Assembly: GCA_022393335.1 (NCBI GenBank)
Contig: JAJEKB010020897.1
Coordinates: 246,501-310,500, forward strand
DNA length: 64,000 bases
From: Macrotrachela quadricornifera
Taxonomy: Eukaryota; Rotifera; Eurotatoria; Philodinida; Philodinidae
Direction of reading: 5' to 3'
Positions 48,440-58,868 of this stretch are shown here, piece by piece. The notes beneath the pieces were generated by a model that saw only the letters and a list, made by a program, of their open reading frames with translations, had not been told where the DNA came from and ran no database searches. Both the position numbers and the translations under genes were made by a program. Within the stretch, counting starts at the first letter, position 1; every line of letters begins with the position of its first letter.

Positions 48440-49020
48440 TACTGCTGTAACAATCAGAATTCTGCTCACACCGCCAAAGTTGGCTAAATGGTCACAATCG
48501 GATCTGGGCACTCACGCGAAATCGACGGTTAATTAACTGGGATAGTGTTCTATCACAGTGTCTCGACTGATGAACAAGGAACAAAATGGATGATTCAGTT
48601 CCAGTAATAAGCCAAAATGAATTTAACTCATTTGCTCTGTTTCCTGAAACCTTTTAATGTTTCTCTTCTCAGTTGGCTGTACTATCCTTTATATATGTGT
48701 TGATATGTGTTGTTAATTTCCGTAAATGCTCACTGTGTTGTACCTCAAACTGTCCATATAGTATGTGTACATGGATGTGTAATGTGTGATGGCTATAGAC
48801 CGCTTTATATGTCCCTTCTTATCTCTTTCCACATCTCTTTTTATCTCTCGCTATTGATTATACATGTAATTTCTTGTGTTTCCCTTTCTTTTCTATTGTT
48901 AGTTTGTCACCTCTTATAACGTAATGACACTTATTCTTAAACATTGTATTCATATGATGATAATAGTGTCCCCCTAGAACCCACCAGGGTTGAAGGGTAA
49001 TAAATAAAGCAAATAAGAAA
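48440..49020 (+). mobile_element. Possible 3' end of a LINE-type retrotransposon
   Basis: At about 48450-48570 a frame reads RQSWLNGHNRIWALTRNRR and then NWDSVLSQCLD before a stop, like the last residues of a non-LTR retrotransposon ORF2. It is followed by about 450 bases of pyrimidine-rich 3' sequence ending CCACCAGGGTTGAAGGGTAA and then TAAATAAAGCAAATAAG, a layout typical of LINE 3' ends. There is no reverse transcriptase domain, so it would be 5' truncated. It lies in the single-copy gap between the duplicated segments. Confidence 0.4.
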
Positions 49021-49171
49021 AAGTAAAAGTTTTTTTTCTTGAATCTATCAAAAAATTAAAAAGATAAGTAGAAGAAGGGAGGGGTTAGATGAAAAAGAAT
49101 GTCTTTTTTAGTTGTTTAATTATTTCTTATCATAATCAGTTATATTACCTTACTTTTTTTTCTAATTTCAC

Positions 49172-49480
49172 ATGGTTAGATTGAGTAAAGTGAGACGAAC
49201 AACTTTTCTTCCAACACTAACTCTTGAAAGTGTAGCAGAAAAGTGGTCAAAATTTTCAAAGTTATTTCCATTGGAAATTGCAGAAATGATCCGAATTACG
49301 CCACATCACTTTAAAAAAAAAGTCCGCCATAGATCTCAGCATTTTAAGGATTGCATTTCAGTAGTTCGATCGATTGATGGATTACTTTCAGGTCTCATAG
49401 AAGAGACTTTGGACTATCGAATGGTATATTTTTTATTTAATTACGAGTTATTAATAATGAGTAAGAAGTTGAGAAAGTGA
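49172..49480 (+). CDS. Hypothetical small protein, 102 residues
   Basis: ATG-started open frame encoding a basic, helical-looking peptide (VAEKWSKFSKLFPLEIAEMI, later SVVRSIDGLLSGLIEETL). It is less hydrophobic than the chance frames around it. I do not recognise a family. It lies between the two duplicated segments, and a donor-like GGTATATTT near 49420 could end an exon early. Confidence 0.3.
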   Translation: MVRLSKVRRTTFLPTLTLESVAEKWSKFSKLFPLEIAEMIRITPHHFKKKVRHRSQHFKDCISVVRSIDGLLSGLIEETLDYRMVYFLFNYELLIMSKKLRK

Positions 49481-50384
49481 AAGTCTATCTATTTTTGCTG
49501 AAGTGATCTGAATTTTTACATGACTTTATAGAGAACACTTGAGGCTATCGATCTATAAAAAAATCTTTTTTTTCTGATAAAAAACTGCTGAGAAATAACT
49601 ACAATACAATCATTTTTTTGTTAAGTATTCCGAATTATCCCAACCAACTCTATGTTCTGATTTAGTTGAGTCAATTACTTTTTTTAAATAAAAATAAAAA
49701 GTTTTATAAGAAATAATAAATTCATATGCCCGAAATTCCAGTGATTATTATGATAAATCACAATTATCATCCTTCTTTCTATTAATTATAGGCTAAATAT
49801 AACCCATATAATTTCAATTATTGCAAAGATTCACTGCATCTCCTTGATTTTTAGTGAACAAAATTTTTGTCTTATAAAATTCATTGGATCTATGTTTTTT
49901 TTTCGAGAATGAGTAAAACATAAGTATTACTTCAGATGCTTCGATGTACTTGCTCCATCTCTCAAGAATTTTTCAGAATGTTTTAGAAGGATATTTATAA
50001 TACGTGAATTGTGATAATACGAAAAATTTGGTTTCGGATCCGGGACTGCATTACCTATCTCTAATCGAAATACAATTGAAAAGAAAAAAAACTAGAAAAT
50101 GCATATGTAAAAATTGTTTTGTGTTTTTTTCAATCGAGATCCATTTGAAAACATCATGTGGATAGTCGTTATTTGTTTATATCATAAATATTTAAAATAT
50201 TAATTTTTTCAACGTTATATCAATCAAGAAAATAATTCGTTATGTCACAGCATTCTTATTAATAAGGAGACATTTCAAAATTTTTGCCGTCTGACCAGCC
50301 CCTGTGTCGCATCATATTGAATTTATTCAATTACATTTTGATATAATAATTGTTTCTAATGTATGTATGAGAGAAAAATTTTTA

Positions 50385-51255
50385 AAATTCATGATAAGAT
50401 TTCCGTTCAACTTTATTACGTTGAAAATGTAATAATTATATTTTTCTCACTCTTTCTTGAGAGACTCTCTTTTGTTTTGAACATCAGTCGTCTGTAGCTT
50501 GATATAATAAAAACTCGTTTACAAAGTGTTGAAATCTTGATGAAATAAGTTTAAGTAGAATAGCTTGTATTAAATTGAATATGTAGTTAAACTGTAATTC
50601 ATGAGAAATAATGAAATAAAATAACATCCATTTTTGTATAGCAAATACGACGGATTATTTTCTTGAACAAAACACATAAACTCGGGCAATTGTTATTTAT
50701 GCATATATAAATTAAACCAATTAAGGAAAATAGTGTAACAAAAAATATACAAACATGTATTATTAAATAATTCTCATGATATAAAGAAAAACTAATTATT
50801 GCAAGTCTTTATATTACAAAAATCATATGCATCATGTTTTGTGCTTATCTATTTAACTTTAATAATGTTTAAATCTAAACATTGCGCGAAGAAACTCCAG
50901 AAATTGTTGAAGTTAGTGAGGATCATGAGTTTTATTAAGAAAATATTAACATGTACTGGATTATTTGTTGCCAAGAGCCGTCACTTTTTTCATCGATTTT
51001 TCCTTCAATTTTAGTCACTTTACTGGCGGCTGATAGCAACACAATTAAAAGGGAGAGATGAATGAATGCTTTCTTTGTTTCATTATTTCATCAAGATTTC
51101 AACAGTTTTTAAACGAGTTTTTATTATATCAAGCTACAGATGGCTGATGTTCAAAACAAAAGAGAGTGTTTCAAGAAAGAGTGAGAAAAATATAATTATT
51201 ACGTTTTCAATGTAATAAAGTTGAATGGAAATCTTATCATGGATTTCAAAAATTT
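50385..51255. mobile_element. Inverted-arm element in copy B
   Basis: The left arm (about 50385-50560: GATAAGATTTCCGTTCAACT, ATTACGTTGAAAATGTAATA, CACTCTTTCTTGAGAGACTC, TAGCTTGATATAATAAAAAC) is repeated inverted at about 51085-51250 (GTTTTTATTATATCAAGCTA, GAGTGAGAAAAATATAATTA, AGTTGAATGGAAATCTTATC). Between the arms is the shared single-copy sequence of the duplication, with no transposase. Confidence 0.8.
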
Positions 51256-53029
51256 ATTCCTTTAGGAGAAAATGATTAGTCTAGAGCTAAAGAATATTGA
51301 ATAGAAATTATAAAAATATACTTCGCATATATATGTATATGTACATACATCAGAAACAAATATTATATTAAAGTGTAATTAAAATAAATTCATTACGACG
51401 CAACAAAGTGGCATGAGAACGGAAGTGAAGGTGAATAGCAGAGCAGTCGCTCGGGCGGAAAAAATTTTGAAATACTTCCTAATACACTAACAAAAAGTAG
51501 TAAAAATAACTACAAAGAAATATGAAATAACGAGAAAATTTGCAGACAAATTTAGGCTTCTTCATCAAACGCATGAACATAATCTCTTTGATGCGATGAA
51601 GATAAAAACCTTTTTTCACTAATTGGTGATGCATAGTTCATTTAGCTTTGTCTCGTCTTAATTAAAGAATTGTTTTTTCTTTTAATCTCATAGAACTTAA
51701 ATTAGTGCTTTTTTAGCTTTATTCCAATTTAATCACAATAATCAGTTTTTTATTTTATAGAGATAAATATAAAATCTCTTTCATTTTAATCCATTTTAAT
51801 GTAAGTAATAAGTCTTCATATCGAATAGAGATAAAATTATTATTTTTTTTTTAGATTTATTTCATCTCAATAGAAATAGTCATTTTTTTCCTATGAAGTT
51901 TAGATATAGATAGTGATCGATATATTCACATGAGGTAGATCTAGGAAACTTTCTCTATTAGCTCTATTTTAGATAAGGTATATGAATCTTAGAGATAGAT
52001 TGAGTGAAAAAGATGAAGTCATCATTCTCTTAACAAGCTAGAATTCTAGGAGATGTAAATCTCCAGAAGATTCCTCAAGATTAAAGTGAAATAAACTGAT
52101 ATATTCAGGATATGTTAGTGAGGCTATGATAGAATTTTTAGTCCTATGCTGTAATACTTAAAGGACATATTAACCAAACAATTGTCTAAATGTATCTCAT
52201 TCAATATATCAAGATGTAGAGCATGATCGAACGTATCTCAGTTTAGAGAAAAGAGGACTACTCGGTGATACACTGCATCTTGACATGTTCTTTCAACATA
52301 AAAATATTAAACATATTGTATAAATAAAAAAGAGAGATCTAGATTGTTAAATAAGGGTCATTTTGACAGTCTAAGGTAAATAAATCAAACATCAGACTGT
52401 ACTATATCTTAAAAGAACTTTCTCATGGAAGGTTTTTTTTGCATGATCAAATCATACAATCCAATAATATTGTATGTGTTTCTTTTTTTCAAGATTTCAT
52501 AAGATTTAGATAATAAGATAGCAGCGAAAAATCTTACAAAATTCCTATAAAAAGAAACGCACAAGAACTAACTAATGACTCTTATAAGATTTGTAATTTT
52601 GATTGATCTTATCCGTGGTCTTTTTTCTTCAAAAATTCATGATCAAATCGTATTAGTCATGGAAAAAATATAATTATAGTTAAATTCTATTCAACAGAAT
52701 AATAATTTGTGATATTTCAATTAGCAAAACAGTTTCTAACTTGACATACGCATAGTTTTAGCTTTCCTTCTTCCAAAGACAAGTATCTATTAACGCCAAC
52801 AGTAATCAGAAATATTTCTCGAGCTTTCATTTTTACTAGGACAATCTAGATTAACAAAATATGTCTGTCCTAGACAATCAATTTATTCATTTCTTGCTGT
52901 ATGCTTCCGTACCCATTTTAATTCTTCTATTCATCAATAATATAGAAAACATTATTTTTGTTTTCCTCCCTTATTTGTGTATATTAATAATATGATAATA
53001 GCATATTTTATTTTTCGATATTGATAAAA

Positions 53030-53200
53030 TACAAATACCCATGTCAATATGTACGGTCCGTAAACGGCAATAAACCAATAAAAAATGGTGATTTTACGAA
53101 GACTGACATTTTTCGGGTACGAATATCAGAAAATAATATAGATACGGATATATCACGGGACGTTTTACCGGACACCGTTTATCATCCGTGATCAAATACA
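53030..53200. repeat. CG-rich repeat block shared with copy A (43050-43205)
   Basis: Both duplicates hold a block of about 150 bases with unusual CG-containing words (GTCCGTAAACGG, CGGGACGTTTTACCGG, ACCGTTTATC). The ends are partly inverted relative to each other, and a looser inverted relative lies at about 54110-54260. It is open in one frame in copy A but the changes between copies do not look protein-constrained. Probably a short non-autonomous element. Confidence 0.4.
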
Positions 53201-53748
53201 ATTTACGCACTGCTTTTAATCGATTTTATAAATTTTCTGTGATGAGTTTATGGAACATATTGAGTAATTGTTTACCCGATGTTGGTTATTTCTATGAAAA
53301 GTCAACGAATGGTATGTATTACATAAATAAATATCTTGTTTTTTGTTTATTCACATTCATCTCAACATCAAAATGAATTGTAGATATTTATCTGAGTAAT
53401 CTTTTTCTTTATTTGGATTCAAATCATTGTTAGGATCTAAGACAGTCTTTTTTCTCCATCTTTTCTTCCATGTCGTTAACGAGTGCTGCTTTATTCCAAC
53501 ACTCTTCTGAAGATTATCCTTTCATCCATGTTATTGTCTTAGGATTTTTCGTGATATCTTGTAGTGTTTTATCCCCATTTCATTGGTATATATAGTGCGC
53601 GTTTTTTCTGACTAAAGAAAGAGGAGTTAGGTAGCGGACATTCTAACTATCACTTTCGTGATAAACAGTAAGTATTTATTGAAATGGATTTTATTTTTTA
53701 TATTTAGATTATTCACAATATTATTCTATAATATTGAATGAGATGGTA

Positions 53749-53951
53749 TTGACTGATCTGATTGGATGGCTGAATTCTTTTTTATCATATTGTTTCCATA
53801 ATGTATCAGGTAACAATAAGTCTTTTTACCAATTATAGCACTTGTATGGTGCCATACAACTATCTTAAGTGGTTAAAAAAAAAGGTACCTGTTACATTAT
53901 GAAAACAGCATGATAAAAAAGAATCTAGTCACCTAATTAGATTAATCAGTG
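53749..53951. mobile_element. Small palindromic element unique to copy B
   Basis: GAATTCTTTTTTATCATATT at 53771 and the following ATGTATCAGGTA segment pair with TACCTGTTACATTATG and CATGATAAAAAAGAATCTA at 53885-53928. Outer sequence also pairs loosely (GACTGATCTGATTGG against CTAATTAGATTAATCAG). About 200 bases in all, non-coding. Confidence 0.7.
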
Positions 53952-56140
53952 CTGTATATATATATAATATGTTAAAACGATATAGAAATCTATTAAGATT
54001 CAAGGCTAGGAAAGTCTTGTCTTGAAATAAGAGGAATAGAAGAAAAAAGATCGTAAGCGGATATAATACAGTGCGTTTGCAACTGTTCACTCTGACTTTA
54101 CAACATAAAATAGGTAACTGTATTCCATCCGTAAAGTTGATGAAAACGGCCAAACACGATCCGTTTACGATACAGATACAATACGATCTGTAATTCTGCG
54201 CCCGATAGTACGAAATAATACGGATCATATATTCACGGTATGTTGCCGTAAATACCCCATTTTTATATCGTTCATAGCCTGCTTTCAGATTGTAGACGAT
54301 ACTGTTTTGATAGATCTGAGTAATGACGATTTTTTGTCTTGTTTTTTTGCATGATCTGGTCTGATCAGATATGATTTTGATCACGATCTTGTCTAACACA
54401 TTCGTGATTCAAATATAATCACTAAAACTGACTTATGAATACCTGTAAATACTTGTGAAATGATTGATCTGATGTTAAATTTGATGGTGAATCGAAATCT
54501 TAAGTTAGATTAATGATAAATACATAGGAAGATCCGTTACTGGACAATAGTCATTTGGAAGAACTTGCAAAACTTATGCCTTCATCGTCAGTTTGAAACG
54601 AAGATCATGTTTTCTTCAATAGTTTGGCAAAATCTAGTTTCAGAAGCGAAAAAATGAGTTTTGAAAAATATCACAAAACCAAGATCTTGAATGTAGATTA
54701 GATGTTTTATTGTATGATAAACATATGTATGGATCTGCTTCCAAGAACTTATTACAAATGTCTTAACCTAAGATAATGTCACTATCTTCTACAGAAATTT
54801 TCAAGATCTATTTACATATCTGCACCTAAGATCTTGCATACAAGATGTTTCACTAAGGCATGATATAAGACTGAAAATTTTATCATAGTCTCCTCATCAC
54901 AGCTTCAACATATCCTGAATATATCAGCTTATTTCTCTTGACTTGATGTGAAATTCATTTTTCGAGAAGGATGTCTTCAGTATGAGTCAAAAATGACGCA
55001 GCTTGAGAGTACTAGAGTTAAACACTCTTTTTTATCAAGACATAACGCTTGAAATTCTCTATAAAATCTTACGCAATTGAACTCCAAACCTTTTTTTACA
55101 TGTATTTGAAAAAAATTGAAAAGTAAAAACATACAAAAAAAACTATGAAAACTAACGAGTTAGCCATAAACAATGGCCGATATTTACATTCAATTGTTTC
55201 ATTACTTCACCCTATTAGAAAAACAAAATATACCAAAACATGTAGTATAAAAAGCTCTACACTATGTATAAGATCATTTATTTTATAGTTACAATTTTTT
55301 ATTGAGAAAATTGGGAAAACTTTGATTGAAAACTGAATTCATCGTACGCAAAAAACTAATTCTCGTTTTCACATGGCCGAAATTTAATCACACAAAATTG
55401 TACCTGTTTTGTCAATAAAAAATTATAACTAGGAAATAAATAGTCTCGTAAAAATTGTAGACCTTTCCATGTTACTTATTTTGGTATATTTTCTTTTTCT
55501 AATAAAGTGAAATAACTAACGAATAAATGGGACGCAAAATGTGGCCATTCTTTATGAACACCTCATTAATGTTTTACAATTTTTTGTATATCTTTACTTT
55601 TTATCTTTTTTCAAATACATCTAAAAAATTTTTGGGCGTAGTCATATATGATTTTGTAGAGAATTTCAAACAATATTTCTTCATCAAAAAAGTGTTTAAA
55701 TTAAGAAAACAATAAAAAAGAAATTTCAATAATATCAAGACTGCAATTTATTCTGTCCTACACAATAGATCCTAATTTTTTAAGACCTTCAATTTATCAT
55801 TCTTCTTTTTCCATACTAAACACATAGACTTATGATAGAAAGAAAAGTTTCCTTGTCAACTGAGCTATTTTTGTTCCTTGTTTGAAGAAGATCTCTCTAC
55901 CACAGCCCCAGCGTATTCTGACAATTTCAGCCGATTTCAATCTATCTGATGCAGAATCGACTTTTGACGAAAGCGAGAAAGCCTTAAGATCTTAACAATA
56001 CATTGAATATAAGATGTGATACAGTTCTTACAAGTCATGTATTAACCATAGATTTTATTCTAACTTTAATTAATAACGAGTTATTTTCAGATATCATTTT
56101 TAATATATTATTCAAAGCGTAAAAGTCATTCCATTGTAAG

Positions 56141-57076
56141 ATGTCGAATAACATAACAACAAACACAAATCAATCGGATATCTTAGTAATTGCTATCGCC
56201 TATTATGCCTTTAGTCTAATTATTCTGGGTACTCTACTCAATCTTCTAACATTATTCATTCTCTGTCGACCCAAATTTCGAAACATGGATGAACGATCAA
56301 CACTATATTATATGCGCACCGTTGCCATTTTTGATATTCTTATGTTATATGGATGGAATTTTGATCATTATACATTGCCTATACATGGATTCCAGCTTCC
56401 CAGATACTCAGTTGTTTCTTGCAAATATGCTTGGTTTTTTAACTATTTTGCTTTACAAACATCAGCTTGGCTACGAGTATTTATCTCTCTTGATAGATAT
56501 TTATCACTGAGTAATCTTCATCGAACGTGGTTCAATCGTCCTAAAAGTGTTCTTATCATTATTGCATCTATTATCAGTTTCTTCGCTTTATTCAACTTAC
56601 ATATTATTATATTTGGTTGTTTTTATGAAGCAAATGGATCAGTAAATATTAATTCTCGCTTATATATTATCTATCCTATGTGGGATTTTGTTAGTTTAGC
56701 CATGCATAATTGTTTACCATTCTTGTTGATGGTTATCTTCAATAGTGGTATTATCTATCATTTAATTCATCGACATCGTATGATTGTACTTCAAAATTCA
56801 CGTATTCCACGTCGAGCCATAGTAATTACACTTGTTATCACTACATTTCTCTTTTTAATCATGACTACACCTACTGTTGTTGTCTTTGGGTTTTTCGTAA
56901 ATACAGCAGGCGATGTTGTTCTGTACACATTGGAATGTATGTTCTACACCTATTATATATTATCATTTCCACTTTATATAATTACATTTAATGATTTTCG
57001 GAAGGAATTTATTAACATGATTACATGTAATAATAATGGCAGGAGAATTGCACCGCAACTGACATTTCGAATGTAA
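56141..57076 (+). CDS. Class A (rhodopsin-like) GPCR, copy B
   Basis: Single exon, 311 residues, same start context as copy A (AGATGTCGAATAAC). It has the same seven spans, DRY, loop cysteines and degenerate TM7 motif. By manual alignment 36 of 312 positions differ from copy A. The stretch from TM1 through TM2 and the stretch TM3-TM4 to the ECL2 Cys are nearly identical. Changes cluster in the N-terminus, the first extracellular loop (AWT to TLP; ELITY to QLPRY), the top of TM3 (FTNQ to FALQ), and TM6-TM7 with its loop. Both genes look functional, and ligand selectivity may have diverged. Confidence 0.85.
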   Translation: MSNNITTNTNQSDILVIAIAYYAFSLIILGTLLNLLTLFILCRPKFRNMDERSTLYYMRTVAIFDILMLYGWNFDHYTLPIHGFQLPRYSVVSCKYAWFFNYFALQTSAWLRVFISLDRYLSLSNLHRTWFNRPKSVLIIIASIISFFALFNLHIIIFGCFYEANGSVNINSRLYIIYPMWDFVSLAMHNCLPFLLMVIFNSGIIYHLIHRHRMIVLQNSRIPRRAIVITLVITTFLFLIMTTPTVVVFGFFVNTAGDVVLYTLECMFYTYYILSFPLYIITFNDFRKEFINMITCNNNGRRIAPQLTFRM

Positions 57077-57564
57077 TATTTGAGACGAACACATATGAAT
57101 CTATGTAAAGTAAATAGTGATACACTTCATTTATCGTTTGCTCTATGTTTTTAATTGTCGCTTATGTGCATTAATGTTCCTACTGTTGATTTTATCTCCA
57201 TGAAATAAACCACTATCAATCTAATAATTCTTCAGATGAATACAATCGAATGTACAAAGAGAGAATAGATGATGATTACCATCCAACAATAAACAACGAA
57301 TCAAAATAATTTTAATGATTATGTTTTTTCTCTATCAGGTTTTTAAGACATTTTTCTAGAAAATCGAAGCTTTTTCAACAAAATTATATTACCGAGTTTT
57401 GATTCGATACTCTCAATGTTTCAAGATAACTATGTTTTCTATAGTATCTGCAGAAAAGAGTCTATACTTTGGAAAATTCATTTTTCTTAAACGCTTCTAT
57501 TAGTGAAATCGATACTGATAGTCTCAAATTAAACGTTGAACCGTATAGGAAAATTTTCTTAGTT

Positions 57565-58255
57565 CTCTTTCTCGTAGAGAAGAGTCTTGTAAACATAAAT
57601 TGTCTGCTTGATTGATTGCTTGCTTGTATGTCCGCACAAGGTCAAAAAAACATTTTATTAATATTTTCTATAGAACTTAACCAAAGGGTAATCGGAGTCG
57701 AGGAATCCAAATCTGAGGTTAGTTTTTTAAGATTTTTTTTCGATCCATTTTTTTAGACAAAGGACCGCTTTTTTGCAAAAAAATTTTTTTTTATAAGGGG
57801 TTGATCGAAGGGTAATCGGGGTCGAGGAACTCGAATCTGGTATTAGTTTTTTCAAATTTTTTTCGGATCCATTTTTTTACACAAAGGATCACTTTTTTTG
57901 CACAAAAGATTTTTGTTATAAGGGTTGGCCGAAGGGTAATCGAGGACGAGGAGTTTAAAACTGAAGTCAGTTTTCTAAAAATTTTTTGAAGGTCAATTTC
58001 TTAAATAAGCGACAAATTTTTAACAAAAAACATTTGTTTTTATGAAGTTCGGTCAAAGGCAGGTGAGATCGAGGAACTTGCATCTGACTTCGATTTTTAT
58101 AATTTTATAAGTGGATCGCTTGACGGTAGTTTAGAAACACGATTTCTACGAGAAAGAGAAGAGCGAGTCTTTGGAGGAGCGTTATTTGTTTTTATATTCT
58201 CTTTCTCGTAGAGAAGAGTCTTGCAAACATAAATTGTCTGCTTGATTGCTTGCTT
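57565..58255 (+). repeat. Satellite-like array, about 123 bp x 4, with flanking 60-bp direct repeats
   Basis: Units start at about 57680, 57801, 57925 and 58049, each reading like TTGATCGAAGGGTAATCGG followed by GTCGAGGAA and TCGAATCTG-type words, then T-runs and an AAGGA(C/T)C(G/A)CTTTTTT segment. Spacings are 121, 124 and 124. The array is bracketed by near-identical copies of TTCTCTTTCTCGTAGAGAAG through TAAATTGTCTGCTTG at 57565-57630 and 58196-58255. An inverted copy of the first word (TCTACGAGAAAGAGAA) lies near 58146. Confidence 0.85.
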
Positions 58256-58499
58256 GACGTAGGATATCTTATCACCCGATTCGAGTATTTCTTCTCCCGA
58301 TTCGATTCCAAATGGATTCCAATCTCGTTATCTTGGTTTCCAAGTGTAACTTGACGAGCTCTATCGATTCCAAGCACCTATTCCCCTCATACACCCCCCC
58401 TAACCCCCCGAAACCCATAAAATCACTAAAAACTACCTAAAAAAAACCTAAAAAACACGCCAATTTCAGAAATGTCATTCCCGATTCGTTCCTAAGCCG

Positions 58500-58620
58500 A
58501 TTCCAATGAAACCAAGTAGGTTTCCAAGTGTAACTCGATGAGCTCTATCGATTCCAGGGATTTNNNNNNNNNNTTTCCAAGTGTAACTCGATGAGCTCTA
58601 TCGATTCCAGGGGTCTGTTT
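58500..58620. repeat. Repeat pair around a 10-base assembly gap
   Basis: Ten N occupy 58564-58573. Both sides carry TTTCCAAGTGTAACTCGATG followed by AGCTCTATCGATTCCAGG, and a third, diverged copy is at about 58339-58376 with flanking CCGATTCG words. The gap most likely sits in a tandem repeat, so the true length here is unknown. Confidence 0.85.
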
Positions 58621-58868
58621 CATCACAAGACCTTTCTTCACCCTCAAAATACCCCAAAACCTGCAGAAAAGGCTAAATTTCCTAGAAATACCCTTCCCGA
58701 TTCGCTTCCAAGCCGATTCCAATAGAATTGATGATGATTCTAGATAGATTTCAACTCGGTCTTTTGATTACACACCTCATTGATGAATTTGGTTTGTGTT
58801 TGTGCCTAAAAAGTTGCAAATTACTTTATTGCTGGTAGCCAATGATATTCACAAACGAAAGTTATTGT

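Larger units (their letters stand above)
49870..57290 (+). repeat. Segmental duplication, copy B
   Basis: Direct repeat of 38162-48190 about 1.7 kb downstream of the end of copy A. It keeps the order of shared blocks but is shorter. It lacks the copy A foldback region and has about 1.1 kb of its own at 53.64-54.78 kb, containing a palindromic element. The right end, near TACAATCGAATGTACAAA, matches copy A at 48148-48164. Confidence 0.85.

Noticed and set aside
53929..54399. 156-codon open frame on the minus strand in copy B
   Set aside because: Composition is low in coding signal, part of it lies next to and overlaps a palindromic element and a CG-rich repeat block, and it has no counterpart in copy A or recognisable domain.
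55527..55715. Short hydrophobic frame upstream of GPCR copy B
   Set aside because: AT-rich chance frame, not preserved as coding in copy A.
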